From positions 1-64,000 of the forward strand of contig JAEZTQ010000046.1 in the NCBI GenBank assembly GCA_023443625.1: a stretch of DNA of 64,000 nucleotides. The letters are read 5' to 3'. Below, one piece after another: positions 17,137 through 26,654 of this stretch (positions are counted from its first letter, which is position 1; each line of letters begins with the position of its first letter). The translations under genes were made by a program, and so were the position numbers. The notes below the pieces were generated by a model. That model had not been told where the DNA came from, did no database searches, and saw nothing but the letters and a program-made list of their open reading frames with translations. Origin of the DNA: Bacillota bacterium. GTDB taxonomy: Bacteria > Bacillota_A > Clostridia > Lachnospirales > Lachnospiraceae.

Positions 17137-18150
17137 TTATTTCTTCTTTCTCGAACAAATGACACTCTGAAGTACAATAAAGAAGCAAAGCATTGCTGCC
17201 CGTGTGATCTGCGGCCACCAGGGATCCTGGCTTCCGATTGCGGTAACCACCAGTAATACAATTCCGCTTGTTAATACGCCAAATAGAGTACCGAAGATAT
17301 TACCTACGCCGCCGGTAAGCAAGGTTCCTCCAATAATGGATGCAGCAATAGCGTCCATTTCAAGACCTGTTGCCTGCCCAACGGAGCCCGACCGGGTATG
17401 GAAAAGGTATAAAAAACCACCGATACCTGCCAGCAAGCCACAAAGCAAATGGGCATAAAACCTGGTTCTCTTGACATTGATACCAAGCATCAGAGCGCTT
17501 TGCGAATTCCCGCCCACAGCGTAAAAGCTGCGACCGAGTTTTGTCTTCTTAAGGAACCAGAACATGAAACAGACTATAATAAGTGCTACGATAACACCGT
17601 ATTCCAGCTTTGATTGAATGAAAACACCCTTCTTATTGACATCCCCTAAAAAGGGAATCTGTACTCGCGAACCTGACAGCATCTCAAATCCCGGATTATC
17701 AACCTGTATCTGATTGACTTCAATCAAAGCAACCAAACCTCGACCTAAGAACATTCCTGCCAGGGTAACGATAAAGGGCTGCATCTGTAAATACGCAATA
17801 AGAAACCCTTGAACTGCGCCAAACGCCAGTCCAATCCCCAAGGCCAGTAATAAAGATGTAAAAAAATTGAAGCCATAATTGTTCAGGCAAAGGATACAGG
17901 ATGTACAAATTAGTGCAGTGGAGCCACCTACGGAAATATCAATACTACCTGTTATCATAACGATTGTTAGTCCACAGGCAATGACAATTAAAGCAGCGTT
18001 TTCGTTAAAGAGGTTAAAGAACATCTGGATTTTACTGAAGCCTTTATCTCCAAGGAAGGCAATGGATAGTGCATAGATTGTAACAAACAGTAAAACAGTA
18101 ATCGTTAGCAAAAAAGCTGTATCACCCAGAGACTCTTTGCGTTTTAACAT
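17137..18150 (-). CDS. Sugar ABC transporter permease (YjfF-like, CUT2)
   Basis: About 337 residues, strongly hydrophobic with eight to ten membrane segments. It has GLTIVMITGSIDISVGG near residue 55 and ASIIGGTLLTGGVGNIFGTLFG near 265, the two signature loops of RbsC/YjfF-type permeases. It is the last gene of the operon binding protein-ATPase-permease-permease. The start is placed at the ATG at 18150 with AGGAG 10 bases upstream; the longer frame to 18171 would overlap the preceding stop and lacks a ribosome site. Together with the other permease (18152-19258) it would form a heterodimeric channel like YtfT-YjfF of the galactofuranose system. Confidence 0.82.
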   Translation of the reverse strand: MLKRKESLGDTAFLLTITVLLFVTIYALSIAFLGDKGFSKIQMFFNLFNENAALIVIACGLTIVMITGSIDISVGGSTALICTSCILCLNNYGFNFFTSLLLALGIGLAFGAVQGFLIAYLQMQPFIVTLAGMFLGRGLVALIEVNQIQVDNPGFEMLSGSRVQIPFLGDVNKKGVFIQSKLEYGVIVALIIVCFMFWFLKKTKLGRSFYAVGGNSQSALMLGINVKRTRFYAHLLCGLLAGIGGFLYLFHTRSGSVGQATGLEMDAIAASIIGGTLLTGGVGNIFGTLFGVLTSGIVLLVVTAIGSQDPWWPQITRAAMLCFFIVLQSVICSRKKK

Positions 18151-18151
18151 A

Positions 18152-19258
18152 CTAATCACGCTCCTTTCCATGGCCTGTGCTTAATTTGGGAATTGAATCT
18201 CTTTTACCAAAGAAACTTTTGACAATGGGTGTCTGGATGACTACGAGCATAATAATTATCGCTGCCTTAAAGACCGGAACAGCATTTGTGTTGACGTTAA
18301 GGGTGGTCAACATAGAGGTCAGAGTCTGTATGGTATACGCTCCGATAATTGAGCCTGTCATATTAAACTTTCCACCGCCAAGGGAATTACCACCAAGGGC
18401 CACTGCCAAAATAACATCCATTTCAATGCTTGGTACTATTGTGTAAGGATTTACTGTTTGCACCCTGCTTGACTGAACAAAACCGGCGATACCAACGCAA
18501 AGACCCAAAATAACAAAGGTCATAAACTTGATTAGCCCAGGGTTAAGACCGTTCAGACTTGAGGATTTATCATTGATACCTACAGCCTTAGTGTACAGTC
18601 CAAGGTTTGTTTTTTTCAGTGTGAGGAATGTTACTCCAATAACAGCAACGGTAATGAGTATTGGCGTTGGTATAGGAAATCCAGGAATAAAATTACCGTA
18701 ATATCCAAAGGTTGCCGCAGCTTTAGGTTTTTGTCCACCCATAGCCATAGAGCCTATGGACCGACCTGCCGTAAAGAGGATGAGGGTTGCTACCATAGGC
18801 TGTATCTTAAATTTTGAGACAAGAATGCCATTAAAGGCTCCGCAAGCCATACCGGCCAGGCAGCCCAGTAGGAGGGCAACCACAATGGGCGCCTGTAACT
18901 TCGTGGGCTGGGTTTCCATCCCGCACAGGACTCGCATAATCACTCCACCAACGATGGCTATGGTAGCGCCTACGCTGATGTCCTGACCTCTGGATGAAGC
19001 TGTAACCAGTGTCATTCCCATAGCAAGAATAACAAGCTCCGTGGCGTTGTTTAGGATATTGATTATATTCCCTATGAGGACAGGATTACCGGAACTGTCT
19101 CTGCCCAAGCTAATTCTTAGAAAACCCGGATTGATGAATATATTGAGTAACAAAAGTAATGCAAGAAACGCAATGGGGATAAACAATCTGTGCTTGATAA
19201 ATCCTTTAAAAACAAAAGCCCCACGGTCGGTATTAAGTTTACTACTGATTCTGGTCAT
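18152..19258 (-). CDS. Sugar ABC transporter permease (YtfT-like, CUT2)
   Basis: A 368-residue membrane protein with the RbsC-family loops MGMTLVTASSRGQDISVGA and VALGGNSLGGGKFNMTGS. The N-terminal ~25 residues are polar and cytoplasmic. The start at 19258 has a GGGGGAG site and overlaps the end of the ATPase gene by 17 bases, so the genes are probably translationally coupled. SSRGQDISVG differs from the plain GGIDLSVG of ribose permeases and matches YtfT-type proteins. It partners with the permease ending at 17137. Confidence 0.82.
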   Translation of the reverse strand: MTRISSKLNTDRGAFVFKGFIKHRLFIPIAFLALLLLLNIFINPGFLRISLGRDSSGNPVLIGNIINILNNATELVILAMGMTLVTASSRGQDISVGATIAIVGGVIMRVLCGMETQPTKLQAPIVVALLLGCLAGMACGAFNGILVSKFKIQPMVATLILFTAGRSIGSMAMGGQKPKAAATFGYYGNFIPGFPIPTPILITVAVIGVTFLTLKKTNLGLYTKAVGINDKSSSLNGLNPGLIKFMTFVILGLCVGIAGFVQSSRVQTVNPYTIVPSIEMDVILAVALGGNSLGGGKFNMTGSIIGAYTIQTLTSMLTTLNVNTNAVPVFKAAIIIMLVVIQTPIVKSFFGKRDSIPKLSTGHGKERD

Positions 19259-20765
19259 TTTGACTTACTCCCCCCGCTATGGTATACATTATTTTATCCT
19301 GTGTCATGTCATCACCCTGTAACTCTCCAACTACATACAGGTCACGCATAACAATGAGTCTGGAACAGGTACGCAGCATCTCCTCAATCTCCGAGGAAAT
19401 GAATGTGATACTCATACCCTCAGAGGCAAGCTTTAGCACTAGCTTTTGAATTTCCACCTTGGTACCAATATCAATTCCACGTGTCGGCTCGTCAAGAATT
19501 AGATATTCGGGATGGGTGAGCAGCCAACGGGCAAGAATTACCTTTTGCTGATTTCCCCCGGACAAGGAGTTGATGGGGGTATCCGCAGAAGGGGTTTTTA
19601 TGCCCAGGAGACTGATATACTCATCTGCAAAAGCTTGGGCCGCAGTCTTAGTGAAGGGCCTGAAAAAGCCTCTCATAACCTGCAGTGCAAGTACGATATT
19701 CTCACGGACTGATAAATCGCCGATAATTCCATCTCCCTTCCGGTCCTCTGAGAGATATCCGATTCCTTTCTTCATGGCTTTTATTGGTGATGTAATGTTA
19801 ACATTCTCGCCTTTGATTCTTACCCTTCCTTTCGTGATCTTGTCTGCACCGAAGATTGCACGCACACACTCACTGCGGCCAGAGCCCAGTAACCCAGCAA
19901 AACCCGTTACCTCACCTTTGTAGGCAGTGAAATTGAAGGGCTTTATTCCAGAAGTGCTTGAAAGTTCTTCCGTTTCGATAATTGCTTCTTTCACGTCATC
20001 AGCACCAGATTGTACATTATGTATTTTGGCCAAATCCCCAAGTTCCTTGCCCATCATTTTGGCTACAAGCTCCACCCGGGGCAAGTCCTTGATATCATAT
20101 TCTCCTACAAGCTCGCCACCTCGCAAAACTGTAATCTTATCACATAAGGCATATACTTGATCAAGAAAATGGGTGACAAAGATGATACCTACTCCTCTAG
20201 CCCCCAGTTCACGCATCAGTGAAAAGAGCTTGGCGACCTCCTGTTCATCAAGGGATGAGGTAGGCTCATCAAGTATCAACACCTTACAGTCCATATCAAC
20301 GGCACGGGCAATGGCCACCATCTGCCAAACAGCTATGGAGTAGTTTGACAATTGCTGTGTTGGCTTTGCCGGTATCCCAAGATTTTTAAGAATACTTTCT
20401 GCTCTTTGATTATTCTTCTTCCAATCAACGAAGAAATCCTTGGTTCTGCCAATAAATAGATTTTCGGCAACAGTTAAGTTAGGGCACAATGTAATTTCCT
20501 GATACACAGTGCTTATCCCCAGCTTTTGGGCTTCCTCCGGCGACTTAATAGAAATAAGCTTACCTACTCCTTTCATAGAGATTTCTCCGGCATCCTTAGA
20601 GTAGACCCCGGTCAAAACCTTAATTAAGGTAGACTTTCCGGCGCCGTTTTCGCCCATCAAAGCATGGATTTCACCTTCACGTAAAGTGAAATCCACATTT
20701 TGCAAGGCCCGTACACCGGGAAAGCTTTTATATATATTTTTCATTGTAAGTACTGTGTCCTGCAT
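19242..20765 (-). CDS. Sugar ABC transporter ATPase with two nucleotide-binding domains (YtfR/MglA-like)
   Basis: A 507-residue protein with two ABC domains. The N-terminal domain has Walker A GENGAGKSTL near 37-46, Walker B KVLILDEPTSSLDE and a signature loop read as LSNYSIAVWQM, which is degenerate. The C-terminal domain has a reduced Walker A (GLLGSGRSE), the signature LSGGNQQKV and Walker B YLILDEPTRGID. Two fused domains, one altered, are usual for CUT2 (ribose, galactose, galactofuranose) importers. It powers the two permeases encoded just downstream. The ATG at 20765 has a GGAG site. Confidence 0.88.
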   Translation of the reverse strand: MQDTVLTMKNIYKSFPGVRALQNVDFTLREGEIHALMGENGAGKSTLIKVLTGVYSKDAGEISMKGVGKLISIKSPEEAQKLGISTVYQEITLCPNLTVAENLFIGRTKDFFVDWKKNNQRAESILKNLGIPAKPTQQLSNYSIAVWQMVAIARAVDMDCKVLILDEPTSSLDEQEVAKLFSLMRELGARGVGIIFVTHFLDQVYALCDKITVLRGGELVGEYDIKDLPRVELVAKMMGKELGDLAKIHNVQSGADDVKEAIIETEELSSTSGIKPFNFTAYKGEVTGFAGLLGSGRSECVRAIFGADKITKGRVRIKGENVNITSPIKAMKKGIGYLSEDRKGDGIIGDLSVRENIVLALQVMRGFFRPFTKTAAQAFADEYISLLGIKTPSADTPINSLSGGNQQKVILARWLLTHPEYLILDEPTRGIDIGTKVEIQKLVLKLASEGMSITFISSEIEEMLRTCSRLIVMRDLYVVGELQGDDMTQDKIMYTIAGGVSQNDQNQ

Positions 20766-20821
20766 AGTAATAATACTCCAACCTCCGTTCAGACACGATA
20801 TCCTAATATTATCCTGTCACT

Positions 20822-20884
20822 TGAGAAATGCGCGGTGACAAGATCTGCGAACAATATTCACATACTCGGCGCTGCGCATTTCAA
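20822..20884 (-). promoter_or_regulatory. Stem-loop between binding-protein and ATPase genes
   Basis: TGA-x-AAATGCGC at about 20822-20833 pairs with GCGCATTTCA at 20874-20883, closing a loop of about 40 bases. Such stems after the binding-protein gene of an ABC operon commonly protect the upstream message and lower expression of downstream genes. No U-run follows, so read-through into the ATPase gene is likely. Confidence 0.5.
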
Positions 20885-20904
20885 TCCATATTTTACATTA
20901 AGTA

Positions 20905-21879
20905 TTAATAACTACGTGCATCAACAATGTCTTTTGTGATGGTGGCACAGTCAAACATTTCCTCATCAACGTAGGCGTTCTTATCAACTTTCTCGCCAGC
21001 CTCAAGTTTATTAATCAGTGAAACAATACGTGGTCCATGGAGAGGATTACACTCTACGTCAAGGTTAAATTCGCCTGCGAGAACCTTCTCAAGAGCCCAC
21101 TTATTTGCATCAAAAGCGATAACCTTTACGTCACCGTCCTTGCCATATGTAATACCGGCAGCATCCATAGCGTCACAGGCGCCACGAGCCATGTTGTCGT
21201 TCTCAGCGTAGACAACGGTGAATTTTGTGCCAGAAGCGATAAGATCAGCAACTGCCTGCTTTGCAAGAGTTTCGTCCCAACCTTTCATATTTTGATTGAA
21301 TACGATTTCCCAGCCGTTTGCCTTTGCACCCTCTTCAATCGCTTTGGATCGACCCAGCTGAGCGGAAGAACCTGTATCGCCACCAAGTACAACAATTTTA
21401 TAATCCTCCAGGGCTGAACTCTTTAACCAATCAACAGCCTTATTGCCTTCGGCTTCAAAATCGGAGCACACCATGGCGGTGTACAGATCCTCCGACAATT
21501 CAAGTTTACGGTCAGCCATAATAAAAGGTATTCCCGCTTCCTTAGCAGCCTTTGCCACATCTTCCCAGCCTGCCGACTGAAGTCCTAAGACTACAAGATA
21601 GTCAACTTCTTCCTGAATGAGCTGTTGTGCCTGGGAAATCTGTTTTGCATGGTCACCCTCACCAAAAACCATTTTTGTCTCAAAACCTGCTTCCTTAAAA
21701 GCCTCGTTGAATGACTTTGTGTTTGCCGTACGCCAATCTGATTCATTGGCATTGGTCTGTACAACGCCAACTACAACTTTTTCGCCTGATTTTCCTGAAG
21801 TCTCACTGTCTTTCTTGCCGCAGGCTGTAAGTGTGAATACAAGGGTCAATACCAGAACTAAAGAAATCACTTTTTTCAT
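20905..21879 (-). CDS. Sugar-binding lipoprotein (YtfQ-like)
   Basis: About 324 residues. A signal sequence ends in the lipobox LTAC, so the protein is a membrane-anchored solute-binding protein. The mature part has the periplasmic-binding-protein-1 fold of YtfQ: NANESDWRTANTKSF near the start, QISQAQQLIQEEVDYLVVLG, KEAGIPFIMADRK, VLGGDTGSSAQLGRSKA and YAENDNMARGA. The ESDWRTANT and QxxQIxxxxxLIxxxVD pattern points to the YtfQ group, which binds galactofuranose in E. coli; the sugar here may differ. The start at 21879 (GGAGGAG 6 bases away) is preferred to an upstream codon at 21894. It is the first gene of the transporter operon. Confidence 0.85.
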   Translation of the reverse strand: MKKVISLVLVLTLVFTLTACGKKDSETSGKSGEKVVVGVVQTNANESDWRTANTKSFNEAFKEAGFETKMVFGEGDHAKQISQAQQLIQEEVDYLVVLGLQSAGWEDVAKAAKEAGIPFIMADRKLELSEDLYTAMVCSDFEAEGNKAVDWLKSSALEDYKIVVLGGDTGSSAQLGRSKAIEEGAKANGWEIVFNQNMKGWDETLAKQAVADLIASGTKFTVVYAENDNMARGACDAMDAAGITYGKDGDVKVIAFDANKWALEKVLAGEFNLDVECNPLHGPRIVSLINKLEAGEKVDKNAYVDEEMFDCATITKDIVDARSY

Positions 21880-22080
21880 AGATATCTCCTCCAATGATTA
21901 TTTACTCAAAATAACGAGTTTACTTTTACAGTACAAGTATATCTGCCCTATACCCATAAAAATACGGAAATTATTCCTATCTTGGTTGTTATTTTTACTG
22001 AGATTCTTTATTCCTTGGTTTTTGGTTAAGATTTCTATGAATTTTGTTTGATTTTTTACGTTTTGAAGTATTTAGAAGGC

Positions 22081-23175
22081 CTAGTAAGTCCGTCCAATAC
22101 GTTCTGTGCTGGCATTTTCTGCTTCAAAAACCTTTCCCTCCACATAGGATACCTTGGGAGGCTCGTCCCCTTTTTCTAAACCTTCTATTATCTCTGCAAT
22201 GAGTTGTCCCTGTAAAGGATTACATTCAATGTCTACATTAATTAATCCTTCTTCCATCATATCAAAGGCCTCTGATACTGCATCAAAGGAAATGACTGTG
22301 ATCTTACCATTTACCCCACAGGTTATTCCTGCTTCTTGCATTGCCTCTATAGCACCAAAGGTCATATCATCATTTTGTGAAACCAAAATATCAATATCAT
22401 CAAATTCCCTTAAATACTTCCCCATTACTTCCTTGCCCTTTGCTTTGGTAAAATCACCACTATCATGTGCAAGAATATTCCAGTTCTCATTGCGTCTGGC
22501 TATATCCTCAAATCCCTTTGAACGTCCAATTTGGGCCGTTGAATTTAGAGTACCCTCAAGAACAACAATATTTATGGTATCCGTATTTTGTCCCTTCTGC
22601 ATTGGGGATGCTGTTTCTTCCAATAACCCTTCTTTTTCCTGGGAGGGATTAACCTGACTATTTTGCTTCTCCAGATATTTTTCCAGCCACAGTCCTGCCT
22701 CCATGCCTTCTGCATACTTATCAGTACCAACGCTTGCAACATAAAGACTTTCATCTTCTGTATCAATCATACGATCCACTATGATAACTGGAATACCTGC
22801 TTCCCTTGCTTCCGTGAGTACTGTATCCCATCCGGTTTCCGTTACCGGGGCAATCACAATATAGTCTACCTCCTGAAAAATAAAACTCCTTACATCCTTA
22901 ATCTGATTTTCCTGACTCTGCCTTCCATTGGAAAAAATCAAAGAAAATCCATTCTTTTTTATAAGGGCATTCTGAATAGATTTCGTATTTGCCGTACGCC
23001 AGTCCGATTCAGATCCAAGCTGGGAGAAACCAACAATAATCAAATCAGAATCAATATCCTCTGTATTTTCAGATTCACTATTTTGAAGGTTTCTCATGGG
23101 ACTTAGGCTGCAGCTGGCTAGTATTATTAACCCCATAAAGCAAATCCATAATATGATTTTAACATTTTTATTCAT
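22081..23175 (-). CDS. Second YtfQ-like sugar-binding lipoprotein, linked to the two-component system
   Basis: A 364-residue lipoprotein with lipobox LASC and a long acidic linker. Its body is closer to E. coli YtfQ than the other copy: GFSQLGSESDWRTANT, QENQIKDVRSFIFQEVDYIVIAPV-type stretches, IVDRMID and SGDFTKAKGKEVM. It contains an insert of about 25 polar residues near 180-205 (NSQVNPSQEKEGLLEE and onward) absent from the neighbour. It overlaps the histidine kinase gene by 8 bases and is therefore probably produced with it. A binding protein translated with a sensor kinase suggests that it presents sugar to the kinase, as in ChvE-VirA or XylFII-LytS pairs, rather than serving transport only. 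Confidence 0.8.
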   Translation of the reverse strand: MNKNVKIILWICFMGLIILASCSLSPMRNLQNSESENTEDIDSDLIIVGFSQLGSESDWRTANTKSIQNALIKKNGFSLIFSNGRQSQENQIKDVRSFIFQEVDYIVIAPVTETGWDTVLTEAREAGIPVIIVDRMIDTEDESLYVASVGTDKYAEGMEAGLWLEKYLEKQNSQVNPSQEKEGLLEETASPMQKGQNTDTINIVVLEGTLNSTAQIGRSKGFEDIARRNENWNILAHDSGDFTKAKGKEVMGKYLREFDDIDILVSQNDDMTFGAIEAMQEAGITCGVNGKITVISFDAVSEAFDMMEEGLINVDIECNPLQGQLIAEIIEGLEKGDEPPKVSYVEGKVFEAENASTERIGRTY

Positions 23176-24658
23176 ATCCTACCTCGATTCCTTCATTCTC
23201 CACTAGTCTTGCGGGGATTTTGATTATGATATCGGTGCCCTCTCCTTTTCTGCTTTGTATTTCCAGTCCATACCTATTACCATAGTTCAATTTAATTCGT
23301 TTATTAACATTAGCAAGGCCAAAACCGGTGCTCTGCTTGCTACCCGGCATTTCAACTTCATTTCTTAAGGCCTTTAACTCCTCTTCCTCCATTCCTATGC
23401 CATTATCAATTACATGGAAGCAGATGACCTCCCCCAGAAGTTCCCCTGTTACCGTTATTTTCCCCCTGGCCCTTAACATTTTAATACCATGGTATAAAGA
23501 GTTTTCAATGAGTGGCTGCAGCGTCAGCTTCAAAATTTGATATCCGTACAATTCTTTGGGAATATTAATCTCATACTCCAGAATATCCTTATATCGTGAC
23601 TGTTGTATCTGCAAATAGCTTTTGGTATGTATTTCCTCTTCACGAATTGAAATAAAATCTTTTCCTTTGCTTACAACAATTCTGAAAAACTCAGAAAGGG
23701 ATACAACGATATCGATTGCTTCTTTATTCTTATCACCTTCTATGAGCCAGATAATTGTATCCAATGTATTATATAGAAAATGAGGATTAATCAGTGTTTG
23801 TAGAAGCTTTGATTCCATATATCTTAAATTCTCCTGTTCCAGCCTGATGCTTTTCACCTGCTGTTCCAGTTTGAAAGCCATATCGTTGAAGCTATCGGAC
23901 AATATGGACAACTCATCATGATTTTCGCAGGTTGTCCTCGTTGTAAAATCTCCCTTTGCTACCATAGCAGTCTTATCACATAACATCCTGATTGGCTTTG
24001 TGATGCTGTCTGTTACAAGGATATTAACCAAAACCGATGCAATAATAATAGACGATAATGCGACTATCATTGTCACGATTACATCGGTTACCTGCTCATT
24101 GAGACTCTGCCTTATGGCCTCAAAATTCTGGGTTTCATAATAAATGTAATACTGGATTTCTTCCTGAAACAGTTCTGTCAGAATATAGATATCAGATTCC
24201 AGCATTTCAATATTATCCTCATAGTGACCTGTCTCCTTCAGATTGTCACGTATTTCATTAATTCTATCCTTCAGGGTATCAAGATTAAGGAGAATACGTT
24301 TAATCCAATCAAGACTTTCTCTGCTGGATGTTATCTCCTGGAGATTAGTAAAATTCTCTCTTGCAGCTTCTATAAGTTTATAGGGATTTTTTAAATCATT
24401 ATTTGCATCTATGGATTCGAAAGTTTCTGCTTCTACAACAATCTTATACATACTTTCATCCATTTCCTCTTTAAAATTGAGGTTATAATTATTAGCTGAA
24501 GTAATCCTTCCTACTATGGTATCATATGCCGTACTATAATTATGCAGAGCCGCTATCTGGTAAACAGAGAAGATAATCATAGGTATGATGATGACCGCAG
24601 CTACCATGGAGAGCTTCAGCCTTAAGGGATATTTGATTGGTTTTCCATTATGATTCAT
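23168..24658 (-). CDS. Sensor histidine kinase, YesM/LytS type
   Basis: A 496-residue membrane kinase. A transmembrane helix near residues 15-35 and another near 190-210 bracket an extracytoplasmic helical region. A HAMP linker (SITKPIRMLCDKTAMVAKGDF) follows, then the His_kinase domain with the phosphorylated histidine in LINPHFLYNTLD near 290, and a HATPase domain with LQPLIENSLYHG, VIDNGIGM and STGFGLANVNKR. YesM-type kinases respond to carbohydrates or cell-envelope cues and phosphorylate AraC-type regulators. Its start overlaps the regulator's stop (ATGA at 24655-24658) and its end overlaps the YtfQ-like lipoprotein gene, so all three form one unit. Confidence 0.9.
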   Translation of the reverse strand: MNHNGKPIKYPLRLKLSMVAAVIIIPMIIFSVYQIAALHNYSTAYDTIVGRITSANNYNLNFKEEMDESMYKIVVEAETFESIDANNDLKNPYKLIEAARENFTNLQEITSSRESLDWIKRILLNLDTLKDRINEIRDNLKETGHYEDNIEMLESDIYILTELFQEEIQYYIYYETQNFEAIRQSLNEQVTDVIVTMIVALSSIIIASVLVNILVTDSITKPIRMLCDKTAMVAKGDFTTRTTCENHDELSILSDSFNDMAFKLEQQVKSIRLEQENLRYMESKLLQTLINPHFLYNTLDTIIWLIEGDKNKEAIDIVVSLSEFFRIVVSKGKDFISIREEEIHTKSYLQIQQSRYKDILEYEINIPKELYGYQILKLTLQPLIENSLYHGIKMLRARGKITVTGELLGEVICFHVIDNGIGMEEEELKALRNEVEMPGSKQSTGFGLANVNKRIKLNYGNRYGLEIQSRKGEGTDIIIKIPARLVENEGIEVGYE

Positions 24659-26277
24659 ACTTCACCTTGACCCTGCAGCCTGTATTCCGACGGTGTACAA
24701 TTCTGTGTCTTTTTAAATATATAACTGAAATAATGGGAATCCAGATATCCTACTAAAAATCCAATCTCAGTTATCTTTCTCCCCGAACATCTTAAATATT
24801 CTTTCGCTTTCTCCATACGGATATCTGTAAGATATTCGATAAAGGTCATCCCTGTTTCCTGATTAAAAAGTGAACTGAAATAATTGGGACTGACATTAAC
24901 CGTAGCTGCAACCTTATCCAGCGTTAGATCACTCATTGTAAATTTAAGATGCATATATTCCTTTGCCTGTTCCATAAGACCGGCATATCTTTTCTGACTG
25001 TTCTTATTACGCAGATCAATTGCTTCCTTCAGTATAGATTTATAAAATTCAATACAGTCTTCCAAGCTGGAAAGCTGATCAGTGATACTATTCATGCTCT
25101 TAAGGCTATTATCTATCTTCTCCTTTGGGTACTTAAGCACTTTAAGGAATTTCATGATAGCAGAATATCCATCCATTATGATATAATGCCGAAAAAGGGT
25201 TGAACTCATAGCATTGGAACCAAATCCATCAAAATAGCTATCTACAAATTCATCTACATCATGTAGGGTGCCCCTCTTCAAGAAATCTTCTAATAGATTC
25301 CTATCTAGCTTCTCAAGATTTAGTTCACTAACATTAATCCGGTTTCCTATCTGTGCCTTAATATTACGCACATCGTGATAAGATAAGAACTGATCCCATT
25401 TTTCAAAATAACGCAGGGAAAAAGCACTATTAGCATCAAGATAAGAGTGTTGTATGTCACGAATGCGGTGAACAACCCGACCAATTCCACCAAAATAATG
25501 TGCCTTGGCATCACAGATATGAATTAATAAATTACACAGTTCCTGGGTTAATGCATTAATCTGCAATTCATTTTCACCTAGAAGTATAAAGGCCCAGCCA
25601 TCCATTCCACGTTCAAATACATTGATGTCTGGAAAGTTCCTTAGGGCCTCCGTCATTCTTGCTTCACATTGAACTATTTCATTGGAATACTTATACATAT
25701 CCTCCTGAACTTTGAACTGAAACAACATAACACAAAAAACACTTGCCACCATATTAATTCCAAGTTCCTCTTCCTCTTCAATAATCTGCGAGAGAGACAT
25801 TCTTCCGCTGACTAAAGCATTAAAAAAATCTTTCCTCTTTTCACCCTGTTTTTGATAGACCAAAAGCTGATACTCTTCCAGTATCTGTTTTTCCTTCCGC
25901 TCCTTTTCAATGGCTGCAGCTGCATTTTTTACTGCTGCCACCAGCTTATTTGATGTTACCGGCTTAAGCAAATATTCGCTGACACCAATATCAATTGCTT
26001 GTTGTGCATATCCAAAATCACTATATCCACTGATAATAATGATTTTCAGCTGGGGCATATCTTTTTTTAATAATTTGCTTAACTCAAGACCGTCCATGAA
26101 GGGCATTTTTATATCTGTAATCAATATATCCGGCTGTTCCCTTATGATCATGGGATAAGCCAATTCACCGTCGCTTTCATCCCCGACAATTTCAAAGCCC
26201 TCATCTTCCCATTGAATTTTGTTCTTGATACCTTCTCGTATCACAATTTCATCTTCCACTAAAAAAACCTTATACAT
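24655..26277 (-). CDS. Response regulator with AraC-type DNA-binding domain, YesN type
   Basis: About 540 residues. The receiver domain begins MYKVFLVEDE, with the phosphorylated aspartate in ILITDIKMPFMDG and the conserved lysine in EYLLKPV. A long middle region follows, then two helix-turn-helix motifs at the C-terminus (LTLDKVAATVNVSPNYFSSLF and ITEIGFLVGYLDSHYFSYIFKK). The start is the ATG at 26277 with a GGAGG site; the longer frame to 26358 adds residues that do not belong to a receiver domain. It probably activates the YtfQ-type transporter operon next door when the kinase senses sugar. Confidence 0.9.
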   Translation of the reverse strand: MYKVFLVEDEIVIREGIKNKIQWEDEGFEIVGDESDGELAYPMIIREQPDILITDIKMPFMDGLELSKLLKKDMPQLKIIIISGYSDFGYAQQAIDIGVSEYLLKPVTSNKLVAAVKNAAAAIEKERKEKQILEEYQLLVYQKQGEKRKDFFNALVSGRMSLSQIIEEEEELGINMVASVFCVMLFQFKVQEDMYKYSNEIVQCEARMTEALRNFPDINVFERGMDGWAFILLGENELQINALTQELCNLLIHICDAKAHYFGGIGRVVHRIRDIQHSYLDANSAFSLRYFEKWDQFLSYHDVRNIKAQIGNRINVSELNLEKLDRNLLEDFLKRGTLHDVDEFVDSYFDGFGSNAMSSTLFRHYIIMDGYSAIMKFLKVLKYPKEKIDNSLKSMNSITDQLSSLEDCIEFYKSILKEAIDLRNKNSQKRYAGLMEQAKEYMHLKFTMSDLTLDKVAATVNVSPNYFSSLFNQETGMTFIEYLTDIRMEKAKEYLRCSGRKITEIGFLVGYLDSHYFSYIFKKTQNCTPSEYRLQGQGEV

Positions 26278-26425
26278 AATTTGCCTCCAAGCTCTGATAA
26301 TGAGTGTAATTTCATAAAATATAATTAAAAATTTTATATCATTATCTGTGACAATCATCCGGTCCGTTGTAGAAAGTTTAGCTCTATTTAATAGGTTTAT
26401 TTTGTTTTATATTGATGACAAACTT

Positions 26426-26453
26426 ATCATACCACAATTTATTAATTTTGTAA
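26426..26453 (-). promoter_or_regulatory. Possible promoter of the YesN-YesM operon
   Basis: On the minus strand TTACAA (26453-26448) and TATGAT (26431-26426) are 16 bases apart, about 150 bases upstream of the regulator's ATG at 26277. The match to the sigma-A consensus is only moderate at -35. Confidence 0.35.
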
Positions 26454-26488
26454 TATAATTCTAATAAAAGTAAAACAGAAGAGACACG

Positions 26489-26615
26489 CTATGCGAGTTT
26501 CTCCGGTTGCCGTGGGTGCGTTTGTATCTAACAAGGCATAGCTTTGTTAATACTTCACTTTACCTTCGCATAGATAAAAAGAAGGTACTCTACGGGTTGG
26601 AAACGTAGGTACCTT
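26489..26615 (-). terminator. Terminator of the OxlT-type gene, next to a palindromic element
   Basis: At 26582-26615 AAGGTAC-CTACG pairs with CGTAG-GTACCTT with one bulged base; on the minus strand it is followed by CTTTTTATC, so it ends transcription of the MFS gene that stops at 26655. Next to it, CTATGCGA at 26489-26496 pairs with TCGCATAG at 26566-26573 around a shorter stem (TAACAAGGC/GCTTTGTTA), another intergenic palindrome. No gene is visible from 26278 to 26654. Confidence 0.6.
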
Positions 26616-26654
26616 GTAAAAAAGATGTCATTCTTCAATAACAGATCCTATATT

